Shown here piece by piece: positions 1 to 7,543 of a stretch of 11,288 nucleotides of DNA. Under the pieces are notes generated by a model that saw nothing but the letters and a program-made list of their open reading frames with translations, was not told where the DNA came from and ran no database searches. How positions within the stretch are numbered: position 1 is the stretch's first letter; every line of letters starts with the position of its first letter. Source of the DNA: Anaerolineales bacterium UBA1136 (lineage in GTDB: Bacteria > Chloroflexota > Anaerolineae > Anaerolineales > UBA11657); contig DCAJ01000101.1 in assembly GCA_002311455.1 (NCBI GenBank), forward strand, positions 8,770 through 20,057. Direction: 5' to 3'. The position numbers were made by a program, and so were the translations under genes.

Positions 1-31
1 AGTGATTGATAACCTGCAAGGGTATTAATTA

Positions 32-61
32 TTGTCCGCTTTGCTTATGGTTGTGTACAAT
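32..61 (+). promoter_or_regulatory. Candidate sigma-70 type promoter for the dinG-like gene
   Basis: A -35-like TTGTCC (32-37) and a -10-like TACAAT (56-61) are separated by 18 bases. The matches are 4/6 and 5/6 to the TTGACA/TATAAT consensus. Transcription would begin near 68, giving a leader of about 23 bases before the ATG at 91. The sequence before base 1 is not visible, so an upstream operon promoter cannot be excluded. Confidence 0.5.
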
Positions 62-90
62 AGAAAAATCTTCGGGAGTTGATTACTCTA

Positions 91-2871
91 ATGACTAAAA
101 CAATGGTTTCACTTGACCTAGAAACTACGGGACTCAACCGTTCTAGTGATGAAATTATAGAAATTGGAGCTGTAAGGTTTAGCGAAGACGGAATTGAAGC
201 CGAGCTCGAATCTCTGATCAATCCCGGTCGAAAAATTTCCCGATATGTGACCCAGTTGACGTCAATAACAAATGAAATGGTATCTACAGCTCCTCCCGCA
301 CACGAGAAAATATCAGAGTTGAAACGATTTGTAGGAAATGACCCGATTATTGGTCATAATATAGAATTTGATCTGTCGTTTCTAAGTAAATATGGGGCCT
401 TACAGACAAATAGCAGAATTGACACTATGCATTTGGCTGCTTGCGTGTTGCCTTCTGCTGCTCGATACAGTCTTGGTTCTCTTGCTACGGAATTAGACGT
501 AGGACTGCCAGCCACCCATCGTGCACTAGACGACGCTAAGACCACTCTTGAGATTTATAAAAAAATGATGTCTGTTGCCAAGAATATTCCTATTGATATT
601 CTCAAGGAGCTTGTGCGCCTAAGTCAGGGGATTGAATGGGGAGCTCAATTACCTTTGAAGAATCTTCTTAAAGAATTTGCTGGAGATGCTGAAAAGTATA
701 CAGAATTATACAATTTTGATGAACTAGCACCCGAAGATGAAGCGTTGCAGCCTAGAGATGAAAACGAACCACTGGACATACCTGCATTAGAGGCTTTGTT
801 TTCATCAGACGGATTGTTGTCTGAGAATCTACAAGATTATGAGTATAGAGTTGAACAGGTGGAAATGATGCGGAATGTAGCGAGGGCACTTTCCCATCCA
901 CGTCATCTCTTGGCAGAAGCTGGTACAGGTATTGGAAAGAGCTTAGCCTACCTTATACCTGCCATTAAATGGGCTTGTACAAATGGGCATCGAGTATTGG
1001 TATCAACAAACACGATCAACTTACAGGATCAATTGATCAGTAAGGACATACCGGTTCTGCGACAAGTGCTAGATATGCCATTCCGAGCAGTTCTACTAAA
1101 GGGCCGCGGCAATTATATTTGTCCACGTCGGTTTGAGATTTTGCGCAGGCGAGGACCTCGCAATACTACCGAAATGAACGTGTTGGCTAAATTGTTGAAT
1201 TGGTTGACTACATCGAAATCTGGCGATCGTTCAGAGGTTACGCTGTCCGGTGCAGGGGAACATGCTGTATGGGGGCAAATTTCTGCAGAAGATGAAAACT
1301 GCACTCAGGGTCGTTGTGCTAGGGAGATAGATGGTGGTTGTCCTGTTTATCGGGCACGACGTGCAGCAGAATCGGCCCATTTGGTTGTAGTGAATCATGC
1401 ATTATTACTTGCTGATGTAGCTGCGGAAAGGCGTTTACTGCCAGAATATAAATACCTGATTATTGATGAGGCACATCATCTTGAAGATGCTACTACAATG
1501 GGTCTCAGTTTCGCAGCACGTCAGATAGATTTTGAACGACTACTAAAGAACTTAGGAAGTCCTAGTAGAGGACTACTAAGGCGGGTAATGAAACGAGCCT
1601 CCAAGGAGTCGATTAGAAAGCAGCAAGTTGAAATGGATGTTAGTGACACGTCTGACTCCATCGCCACCGTGTTGGTTCATTCTGACAGTTTTTTCCAGGC
1701 ACTGCAAAGATTTGCTCTAAATCAAGACTTTAGTGGCAATGGACCATATGATAAACGACTACTCGTTAAGTCCAGGTCAAGAAACAGTCCGGAGTGGGCA
1801 GAAGTAGAAATTACCTGGGAGAATTTACATAATACATTGCTTTCGGCTATCGATAGATTGAAGGGGATTAGAGATGTAGATGGTCTAGAAATGGAAGATA
1901 ATGAAGAATTGCAGTCTAATATAGGCTCTATAATAGGCAAATTAATTGATTTTGACACTCGTGTGCATGGTTTGGTGACTGAGTCACAGGAAGACCAGAT
2001 TTTTTGGGTTCATATCTCTAATGATGGCAACATGTTGGCAATACGCAGTGCACCGTTAGATGTGGGACCATTAGTAAAGGAAAATCTATGGTACGAAAAA
2101 AATACAGTTGTCATGACGTCCGCTACTCTTACAACTGCTGATGGCGATTTCAATTATATTAGGGATCGTTTACATGCAGAAGATGCAGATGAAGTTAGAA
2201 TAGGATCTCCGTTTGATTATAAGAAATCAACTTTGTTATGTATACCCGATGATGTAGCAGAGCCACCTAATAAAGAAAGATATCAGAAAAATTTAGAAGA
2301 AGGTCTTATAGAGCTGTGCAAAGCTACGAGTGGCCGGGCGTTAGTTCTTTTTACCTCTCACTCCCAGCTCCGTGATACTGCTCATGCTATTCGTGGTCCT
2401 TTGGAAAGAGAAGGTGTTATGGTATATGATCAATCCAGCAGTGCCTCTCGGCATCAACTTCTTACATCCTTCAGGAATGCTGACAAAGCAGTACTTTTAG
2501 GCGCACAAAGTTTTTGGGAGGGTGTTGACGTTGCTGGTTCGGCTTTGTCCGTAGTAGCAATAGCACGTTTACCGTTTGATGTACCTTCAGACCCAATCAT
2601 ACAAGCTAGGAGCGCCGCGATTGAGGAAGATGGGCGGATTAATGCTTTCTTTGATTATTTGGTTCCGAAGGCTATCATAAGATTTCGGCAGGGGTTTGGA
2701 CGTTTAATTCGGAGCAATAAAGACTGCGGACTTGTTGTCGTGTTTGACCGTAGAATAGATACGAAGTCATACGGCAAATTGTTTTTGGAATCATTACCTG
2801 ACTGTAAGGAGTGGAGAGGCCCTTTGTCTGACTTGCCTGATGTCGCTGCTACCTGGATTAATGAACACTAA
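91..2871 (+). CDS. dinG: DnaQ-type exonuclease fused to DinG-family Fe-S helicase
   Basis: Predicted DNA repair enzyme of 926 residues. The N-terminal 170 residues are a DEDDh 3'-5' exonuclease. DLETTG gives D9 and E11, HNIEFD gives D94, and HRALDD gives H143 and D148, so all five catalytic residues are present. The rest is an XPD/DinG superfamily 2 helicase: Walker A GTGIGKS (about 278-284), motif Ia near STNTINLQDQ, DEAH box (459-462), and motif VI QGFGRLIRS (about 867-875). Cysteines at about 344, 404, 409 and 417 lie between Walker A and the DEAH box, where E. coli DinG binds its 4Fe-4S cluster. The length matches Bacillus subtilis DinG, which from memory has the nuclease domain but lacks these cysteines. 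The ATG at 91 is preferred over the in-frame TTG at 79, which directly abuts the GGGAG (74-78). The spacing to 91 is long (12), and the ATG at 103 is an alternative. The membrane protein gene follows after 26 bases, suggesting cotranscription. Confidence 0.93.
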   Translation: MTKTMVSLDLETTGLNRSSDEIIEIGAVRFSEDGIEAELESLINPGRKISRYVTQLTSITNEMVSTAPPAHEKISELKRFVGNDPIIGHNIEFDLSFLSKYGALQTNSRIDTMHLAACVLPSAARYSLGSLATELDVGLPATHRALDDAKTTLEIYKKMMSVAKNIPIDILKELVRLSQGIEWGAQLPLKNLLKEFAGDAEKYTELYNFDELAPEDEALQPRDENEPLDIPALEALFSSDGLLSENLQDYEYRVEQVEMMRNVARALSHPRHLLAEAGTGIGKSLAYLIPAIKWACTNGHRVLVSTNTINLQDQLISKDIPVLRQVLDMPFRAVLLKGRGNYICPRRFEILRRRGPRNTTEMNVLAKLLNWLTTSKSGDRSEVTLSGAGEHAVWGQISAEDENCTQGRCAREIDGGCPVYRARRAAESAHLVVVNHALLLADVAAERRLLPEYKYLIIDEAHHLEDATTMGLSFAARQIDFERLLKNLGSPSRGLLRRVMKRASKESIRKQQVEMDVSDTSDSIATVLVHSDSFFQALQRFALNQDFSGNGPYDKRLLVKSRSRNSPEWAEVEITWENLHNTLLSAIDRLKGIRDVDGLEMEDNEELQSNIGSIIGKLIDFDTRVHGLVTESQEDQIFWVHISNDGNMLAIRSAPLDVGPLVKENLWYEKNTVVMTSATLTTADGDFNYIRDRLHAEDADEVRIGSPFDYKKSTLLCIPDDVAEPPNKERYQKNLEEGLIELCKATSGRALVLFTSHSQLRDTAHAIRGPLEREGVMVYDQSSSASRHQLLTSFRNADKAVLLGAQSFWEGVDVAGSALSVVAIARLPFDVPSDPIIQARSAAIEEDGRINAFFDYLVPKAIIRFRQGFGRLIRSNKDCGLVVVFDRRIDTKSYGKLFLESLPDCKEWRGPLSDLPDVAATWINEH

Positions 2872-2897
2872 TTGTCCAAATCGGAGAGCTGTTGCTT

Positions 2898-4940
2898 ATG
2901 TATAGGTCTCTTTATTCCCGTTCAATAATTTGGGTTCATCTACTCACTTCGCCTGTGTTGGTAGCTATACTATATTGGCCAGTTCTTGAGTTACCGTTTT
3001 TCTGGGATGATGTAGCAAACTTTACATTTATGGAAGGACGTCCTCTTCTGTCTTTTTGGACTACGGCGTCTGGATTTCCTTATTATCGTCCTCTAGGATT
3101 TTCTATTTTTAGAATGTGGCAATGGTTGTTCGGATCTACCAACACGCTTGCTTTCCACTTATTGAATATGATAGTAATGATATGCAATGGCTGGCTGATT
3201 ACTGCACTTGGATCAAGGTTGTGGTCAGTCATAGCTATCGGATCTAAGATTGATCAAAGACAAAACATTGAACCCTTGGCTGCCAATATTTTTGCTTGGC
3301 AAGCTGGCATAATGTTATGTGTTTTTCCTTTTGCATCCCTAGTGATTCCATTAGTAGCTTCACTATTTCATTTGCTTGTTACTATGCTGGTGTTATTGTC
3401 AGTACTAGCGATGCTGAATTTCTATATCAATAGGCATAGGAGTTGGGCATATGTTTCAGTTATATGCGCTTGTTTAGCACCATTTGCACATGAATCTGGA
3501 ATCACTGCTGGTTATGTGCTATTGGTTTTATGGATTATAGTGTTTCGTGATTTTCGAAAGCAGTATAAGCTTGATTTTGGCATTGATAGTTCTGGTATAT
3601 TATATATAACGATTGCTGTAATAGCAAATACTGGTTTCCCATTACTTTGGAATTACATAGATAAGATGCGTTTTGAGAGTGGTTTGCCTGCATTTCGAAA
3701 CATGCTCGAGATATGGAATAACGCAGTGTTTTTTCTTGCTGCTTATACATTTCCTGTGCAGCCTCTTGCACTTATTCTGTCTAATCAAATGAGTTGGTCT
3801 GAACCACAAGCGGTAGTTGCTATTGGTTCATTATGTCTAGTTATTCTTGCATTACTACTTTGGCAATTTGGCAAAATACGTTTGCTATTGCTAAGCTCAA
3901 TTGTTTTTGTGTTATTGTCCTTGCCATCTATATTGACTTTGCCACAACTATATGTGGTGGTAAGTCCTAGATTAACTGTTTTGCCCTCTGTGGGTGCAGC
4001 GCTACTTTGGTCTGGAATTGTTACACTGATAGCTATGCATAGCAAACATAATTTTCTGGTAGCTATATTTCTAGCAGTAATGTTACTAACGGTTCCTGTT
4101 ACGTATATTATTTCGAGAGTCGAATTACATAGAAGGGCACTTGCGCCCATATCGGATATGGTAAGTGCCGTGGAATTATTTCCAGAAGACAGACATTTAG
4201 TAGTGAACCCTACTACGTGGTTGGCGCTTGCTCAACATACCTATCCAATTGTACATGATGGAGTAGTAGTTATTCCGGAATACCACGATCCAGGTCAGTT
4301 GGTTGGTATTCATACTAATGATTTAGCACAAATGGATGGAATTAATTTTCCTTTGGTGGCTATTGAGCCTGATCATCATTACTATGATGTATGGGGTGAG
4401 GTACTTCATTGGGATGCAATGGCAGCTCGCATACGAAAATACGACCATATTTGGCTTACAACTTATGGAGATGGACCACTTGATGTTACAGATGTGGGGC
4501 AAGTCCTGAACGAAGATTTTTCCATTGTTGGTCGAATTCCCTTAGCTCTATTTGATGAAGGTCGTTTAATATTGTTTTCTGGTTTATTGAGTCTAGATAC
4601 GCGCGGTGAACTGTTCGTTGAGCTTTTGTGGAAGATGAATTCACCTAGTGATGAAGAAGTTTTCGTACATGCATTTGATTGTCAGGGTAATTTGCTTGGC
4701 ATGGCAGATGGTCCACCATTGGGACGCATGTTTCCTTTCTGGCAATGGGTTAATGGTGAGACTGTGCGTGATGTACGAACCATAAGATGGTCAGATTCAT
4801 CATCTGTGGATTGTGTTGTGGTTGAAGTGGGTCTTTTCGAACCCTCGACCGGCAATCGGGTTGTTGTACACGACTCCGATGGTCTAGAATATGTAAACAA
4901 TGTAGTTGTTTTGGACTTTAGCTTAGATGGTTACAAATGA
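2898..4940 (+). CDS. Multi-pass membrane protein, probable GT-C-like glycosyltransferase
   Basis: The protein has 680 residues. The first 410 or so hold roughly ten hydrophobic segments; the last 270 or so are soluble and low in charge clusters. Features recalling GT-C glycosyltransferases (PMT/TMTC type), which use polyprenyl-phosphate sugars at the membrane, are an aspartate pair after the first membrane segment (FFWDD, D37-D38), YYRPL (62-66), FHLLN (86-90), an AHESG loop, and SPRLTVLPS late in the membrane part. The aspartate pair is the likely catalytic/metal site by analogy. The acceptor and the sugar cannot be told. The ATG at 2898 is chosen because GGAGAG (2883-2888) lies 9 bases upstream; the TTG at 2892 is too close. 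It starts 26 bases after the dinG-like stop with no terminator between, so it is probably in the same transcript, although the functions seem unrelated. An uncharacterised membrane protein of another class remains possible. Confidence 0.8.
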   Translation: MYRSLYSRSIIWVHLLTSPVLVAILYWPVLELPFFWDDVANFTFMEGRPLLSFWTTASGFPYYRPLGFSIFRMWQWLFGSTNTLAFHLLNMIVMICNGWLITALGSRLWSVIAIGSKIDQRQNIEPLAANIFAWQAGIMLCVFPFASLVIPLVASLFHLLVTMLVLLSVLAMLNFYINRHRSWAYVSVICACLAPFAHESGITAGYVLLVLWIIVFRDFRKQYKLDFGIDSSGILYITIAVIANTGFPLLWNYIDKMRFESGLPAFRNMLEIWNNAVFFLAAYTFPVQPLALILSNQMSWSEPQAVVAIGSLCLVILALLLWQFGKIRLLLLSSIVFVLLSLPSILTLPQLYVVVSPRLTVLPSVGAALLWSGIVTLIAMHSKHNFLVAIFLAVMLLTVPVTYIISRVELHRRALAPISDMVSAVELFPEDRHLVVNPTTWLALAQHTYPIVHDGVVVIPEYHDPGQLVGIHTNDLAQMDGINFPLVAIEPDHHYYDVWGEVLHWDAMAARIRKYDHIWLTTYGDGPLDVTDVGQVLNEDFSIVGRIPLALFDEGRLILFSGLLSLDTRGELFVELLWKMNSPSDEEVFVHAFDCQGNLLGMADGPPLGRMFPFWQWVNGETVRDVRTIRWSDSSSVDCVVVEVGLFEPSTGNRVVVHDSDGLEYVNNVVVLDFSLDGYK

Positions 4941-4970
4941 TTGACTTAGTCAGGTATCATTAGTTATAAT
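4941..4970 (+). promoter_or_regulatory. Strong sigma-70 type promoter for efp
   Basis: TTGACT (4941-4946, 5/6 to consensus) and a perfect TATAAT (4965-4970) are separated by 18 bases, immediately after the stop codon of the membrane protein gene. The start would be near 4977, leaving a leader of about 34 bases with AGGA (4997-5000) ten bases before the efp ATG. This is one of the clearest promoters in the window and implies that efp is expressed independently of the genes before it. Confidence 0.75.
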
Positions 4971-5010
4971 TTACAAGAGTTTGTTATTGTGGTCATAGGA
5001 TACATAAATT

Positions 5011-5568
5011 ATGATAGATGTGAATCAATTGCGTAAGGGAGTGACTTTTGTTACTGATAATGATTTGTGGCGTGTATTAGATTATTCGCATCACAAACCT
5101 GGTCGTGGCAGTGCTACCATACGTACAAAAGTCCGCAATCTCAGGACAGGTGCAACAGTAGAGCGCAAGTTCAATTCTGGAGAAAGAGTGCGGGATGTCC
5201 GGTTGGACACGCGTCAGGGCCAGTTTTTGTATAGTGATGGGGACTTATATTATTTTATGGATGTAGAGAATTATGACCAGATGGTACTTAATGCCGGTGC
5301 TTTGCAGGATACTTTGCCATATCTGATGGAAGGCATGCAGGTAGGTGTGACCGAATATGAAGGTGAAGCACTAGGAGTCGAAGTCCCTTTGACTGTTGAG
5401 ATACCAGTTTCTATATCAGAAGCAGGTGTAAAAGGTGACACTGCTACCGGTGCTACCAAAACTGTAACCCTGTCTACTGGAATTGAGGTACAGGTACCAC
5501 TCTTCATAGATGCTGGTGACATTGTTCGAATAGATACTCGTACGGGCAAATATTTAACGCGAGTTTAG
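5011..5568 (+). CDS. efp: Translation elongation factor P
   Basis: The 185-residue length is typical. EF-P binds between the P and E sites of the 70S ribosome and speeds peptide bond formation at polyproline stretches. The three beta-barrel domains can be followed: the N-terminal KOW-like domain (1-65), the middle OB domain (66-128), and the C-terminal OB domain with the family signature region around KGDTATGATKTVTLSTG and VPLFIDAGD. The loop that reaches the peptidyl-transferase centre reads HHKPGRGSA, with Arg32 where E. coli has the beta-lysylated lysine. The ATG at 5011 has AGGA at 4997-5000 and follows a strong promoter. The Cys-rich gene starts 25 bases later, probably in the same transcript. 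No EpmA/EpmB or EarP modification gene is visible in the window. Confidence 0.98.
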   Translation: MIDVNQLRKGVTFVTDNDLWRVLDYSHHKPGRGSATIRTKVRNLRTGATVERKFNSGERVRDVRLDTRQGQFLYSDGDLYYFMDVENYDQMVLNAGALQDTLPYLMEGMQVGVTEYEGEALGVEVPLTVEIPVSISEAGVKGDTATGATKTVTLSTGIEVQVPLFIDAGDIVRIDTRTGKYLTRV

Positions 5569-5593
5569 TCTTATTATTGTAGATTAAATTATT

Positions 5594-5923
5594 ATGAAGA
5601 CCCCTTTCGGTGCTCAATGTAGTTACTACTATGAGGATATGCATCGTGGTCGTGACCAGCAGGAATGTAGATTATTGGATGCAAATCAAAGTAACTGGAC
5701 CGTAAGCTTATGTAAGTCCTGTCCGGTGCCTCGTTGGCAGCAGTGCAACTCTTGTGAGCATTTGGATTATCGTGCTGTAGTGACGCCAGGGTTGCTGGGA
5801 TTTTGGCGTAGTATGAGAATTACTGTATGGTGCCAAGATTCGCATTCGGAGGTGACTGAACCAGAGATTGGTTGCGGGAGTTGTCATCAGGAAAACCCGT
5901 TGTTAGAGTATCTGACAGAATAA
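5594..5923 (+). CDS. Small cysteine-rich conserved hypothetical protein downstream of efp
   Basis: The protein has 109 residues and nine cysteines (9, 25, 40, 43, 51, 54, 80, 94, 97). They include three CxxC pairs, CKSC (40-43), CNSC (51-54) and CGSC (94-97), plus His98 directly after the last pair. This is the pattern of a compact zinc-binding (or possibly Fe-S) protein. There is no signal peptide and no convincing membrane segment; the VVTPGLLGFW stretch is too short. The start, MKTPFGAQC followed by YYYEDMHRGR, recalls a small family I associate with Chloroflexota/cyanobacteria genomes, but that is from memory and not verified. It begins 25 bases after efp with no good Shine-Dalgarno and ends 27 bases before the convergent oxidoreductase stop. 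Cotranscription with efp makes a translation-related role thinkable, but no function can be assigned. Confidence 0.85.
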   Translation: MKTPFGAQCSYYYEDMHRGRDQQECRLLDANQSNWTVSLCKSCPVPRWQQCNSCEHLDYRAVVTPGLLGFWRSMRITVWCQDSHSEVTEPEIGCGSCHQENPLLEYLTE

Positions 5924-5942
5924 GTTAGTCGGTATATAACTT
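5922..5942. terminator. Weak AT-rich hairpin between convergent genes
   Basis: AAGTTA (5922-5927) can pair perfectly with TAACTT (5937-5942) across a 9-base loop, in the 27-base gap between the convergent stops at 5923 and 5951. The stem has only one G-C pair and no real U tract follows, so termination by it alone would be weak. It is listed because it is the only stem in a place where both transcripts must end. Confidence 0.25.
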
Positions 5943-5950
5943 TGTAACAA

Positions 5951-7258
5951 CTATCCCAGTACAGACAAGCTGCTCTCAGTATTTACTGCACGAAGTCTTG
6001 AATAGAAACCCATATCCAAGTCTAAACCAGTGTATCGTCCTTTTACAATGATCGGTTTACTATCATGATCGTGGCCATTTTCACATTTATCTATTAGCGT
6101 GGCCATCATGAATCCTACGGCCGCCGCATTCTTAAACTGATTACCACTTGTGCCTACCGCCATGTAGTATCCATTTAAATCTGAACGGTCGTAAACTGGA
6201 ATCCAATCCTCAGTCACGTCATATAAATCTACTACACCTCTAGTTTCGTTTGGAACTTGCAAACCGGGTAATCTCTTCGCCAATCTGTAAACTTGTGTTT
6301 TCCAGAGTTTCTCAGTAACATTCTTGTTAAATTCATCAGGATTTTCGATCCATTCCATGTCGTCTCCGGATGCTCCACCTCCAACCAGAATCATATTTCC
6401 AGATTCGGGTCGAAAATAAATCCCATTGTCGTTATCAGATGTTGCGCTACCTGCATCTTGTATGTTTACTCCAGGTGGTGCAGGCACGCAATGGACTTCC
6501 TCCCTTAAGGGTCTAGTGCTTACATTCATGCCTGAGTCAACTCCTGCCATACGATTAATGACGAAAGAATGTGGTCCAGTTACATTGACTACAATGTCTA
6601 CCTCAACATTTTCTTCATCGTCCAGAGTTAAACCCAAAACTTTGTGCTCATCTCGCAGTATGGCAGTAACTTTTCTTCCTAGTGCAAATTTTGCTCCCAC
6701 AGCTTCGGCTGATTCTTGGAGATTTCTGGTAGCTAGTTGCGGATCGCTGACATAACCCTCTCCCGGATTATAAACGGCTCCAGGCACTTCTCCTGATGGT
6801 TCCTCCCAGAACACTTCGTCAGATGGTAATGAGGGAGGCCAGAAAGATGCTGTACTGAAAAACGGAAATTGCTCGCGTAATTCTTCAGCGTTAAGGATTT
6901 TGTACTCAATTCCTAGTTCATCATAGATTGGTATAACCTTTTTCCAGTGATTGTCTGGAGCCATAATTTGAGTCATGCCACATTCTATGTACTTGGCTAC
7001 GTCTGATTTGTGTTTGCATTTCACATAATTTTCCCAATCTCTCCAATACATTAGGCCTTCATATGCTAAGGAAACTCCCTGTAAAGTAGAGTAGCAAGTA
7101 CGGACAATTGCAGTGGAATTTGCAGTGGATCCCCATCCTACTTTGTCATGTCTATCTATGCAGGTAACGTAGTATCCTTTTTTCTGCAGTTCAAAGCTTA
7201 TAGAGCAACCAATTACACCAGCTCCTATTACAACTGCTCTTCTATTGTTCATTACCAT
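5951..7258 (-). CDS. FAD-dependent oxidoreductase, DadA/sarcosine oxidase-like
   Basis: Predicted flavoprotein of 435 residues in the DAO family (glycine/D-amino acid oxidases and sarcosine-type dehydrogenases), which oxidises the C-N bond of a secondary amine or amino acid. The N-terminus is a dinucleotide-binding fold: VVIGAGVIG with G12, G14 and G17, then D35 at the end of strand two (CIDRHD) to bind the FAD ribose. GWGSTANSTAIVR after it is the usual second flavin contact. Near the C-terminus, VGTSGNQFKNAAAVG matches the conserved GxSGxGFKxAPAVG flavin-covering motif. The tail (YSRLRAVNTESSLSVLG) resembles that of a DadA-like subgroup. No signal peptide or membrane segment is seen, so it is cytoplasmic. 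The substrate cannot be told from sequence. Two in-frame starts exist (ATG at 7258 and 7252), neither with a good Shine-Dalgarno. The gene is monocistronic, convergent with the efp pair and divergent from the tRNA. Confidence 0.9.
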   Translation of the reverse strand: MVMNNRRAVVIGAGVIGCSISFELQKKGYYVTCIDRHDKVGWGSTANSTAIVRTCYSTLQGVSLAYEGLMYWRDWENYVKCKHKSDVAKYIECGMTQIMAPDNHWKKVIPIYDELGIEYKILNAEELREQFPFFSTASFWPPSLPSDEVFWEEPSGEVPGAVYNPGEGYVSDPQLATRNLQESAEAVGAKFALGRKVTAILRDEHKVLGLTLDDEENVEVDIVVNVTGPHSFVINRMAGVDSGMNVSTRPLREEVHCVPAPPGVNIQDAGSATSDNDNGIYFRPESGNMILVGGGASGDDMEWIENPDEFNKNVTEKLWKTQVYRLAKRLPGLQVPNETRGVVDLYDVTEDWIPVYDRSDLNGYYMAVGTSGNQFKNAAAVGFMMATLIDKCENGHDHDSKPIIVKGRYTGLDLDMGFYSRLRAVNTESSLSVLG

Positions 7259-7318
7259 AAGCTACTTGTTATATTTGTAGTATCTTGAACACTAAAGCTA
7301 AGCCATTTTATTACTATT

Positions 7319-7347
7319 ATTATATGCTGCATGATTGTAACATGAAT
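7319..7347 (-). promoter_or_regulatory. Candidate promoter for the FAD oxidoreductase
   Basis: On the minus strand a perfect TATAAT lies at 7324-7319. The -35 region is poor: TTCATG at 7346-7341, spacing 16, 3/6 match. A transcript would start near 7312, leaving about 54 bases before the ATG at 7258. The surrounding DNA is very AT-rich, so a chance -10 match is possible. Confidence 0.35.
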
Positions 7348-7384
7348 GAATAGCAAGGTGCCTGAATTCCCTGAGTTTCGTCAA

Positions 7385-7413
7385 GATAATATTCAAATAC
7401 ACCGTGCTATAAT
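7385..7413 (+). promoter_or_regulatory. Candidate promoter for tRNA-Ser
   Basis: A perfect TATAAT (7408-7413) lies 18 bases before the mature tRNA start. That would place transcription near 7420 and give a 5' leader of about 12 bases for RNase P. The -35 element is weak (GATAAT at 7385-7390 with 17-base spacing). The same transcript could continue into the DUF348-G5-3D gene. Confidence 0.5.
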
Positions 7414-7431
7414 GAAAACAAGTTATATTGG

Positions 7432-7518
7432 GGAGAGGTCGCATAGTCTGGCCTAGTGCGCTCGCTTGGAAAGCGAGTATGGTGTGAGCCATCGTGGGTT
7501 CGAATCCCACCCTCTCCG
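7432..7518 (+). tRNA. tRNA-Ser (anticodon GGA)
   Basis: Decodes UCC/UCU serine codons. Acceptor stem GGAGAGG (7432-7438) pairs with CCTCTCC (7511-7517), followed by discriminator G, the serine identity base. The anticodon stem CTCGC/GCGAG encloses loop TTGGAAA with anticodon GGA at 7468-7470. A long variable arm (ATGG/CCAT stem), diagnostic of class II tRNAs such as Ser, follows. The T arm is GTGGG-TTCGAAT-CCCAC. The 3' CCA is not encoded (GCT follows the stem), so a CCA-adding enzyme is needed. Confidence 0.97.
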
Positions 7519-7543
7519 CTTTCGATTGTTGATTTATCCACTA

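Noticed and set aside
79..90. TTG start for the DinG-like protein
   Set aside because: It touches the GGGAG with no spacing; the ATG at 91 gives a natural N-terminus just before the exonuclease DLETTG motif.
3535..4150. Minus-strand frames within the membrane protein gene (3535-3771 and 3785-4150)
   Set aside because: They are antisense shadows of a coding sequence with clear membrane-protein pattern and no supporting start signals.
6293..6755. Plus-strand frames opposite the FAD oxidoreductase
   Set aside because: The minus-strand gene is intact with conserved flavin motifs; these frames show low-complexity Ser/Thr/Pro translations typical of antisense reading.
7466..7543. N-terminal extension of the DUF348-G5-3D protein from a TTG
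   Set aside because: It would begin inside the anticodon stem-loop of tRNA-Ser; the ATG at 7544 directly precedes the signal-like hydrophobic stretch.
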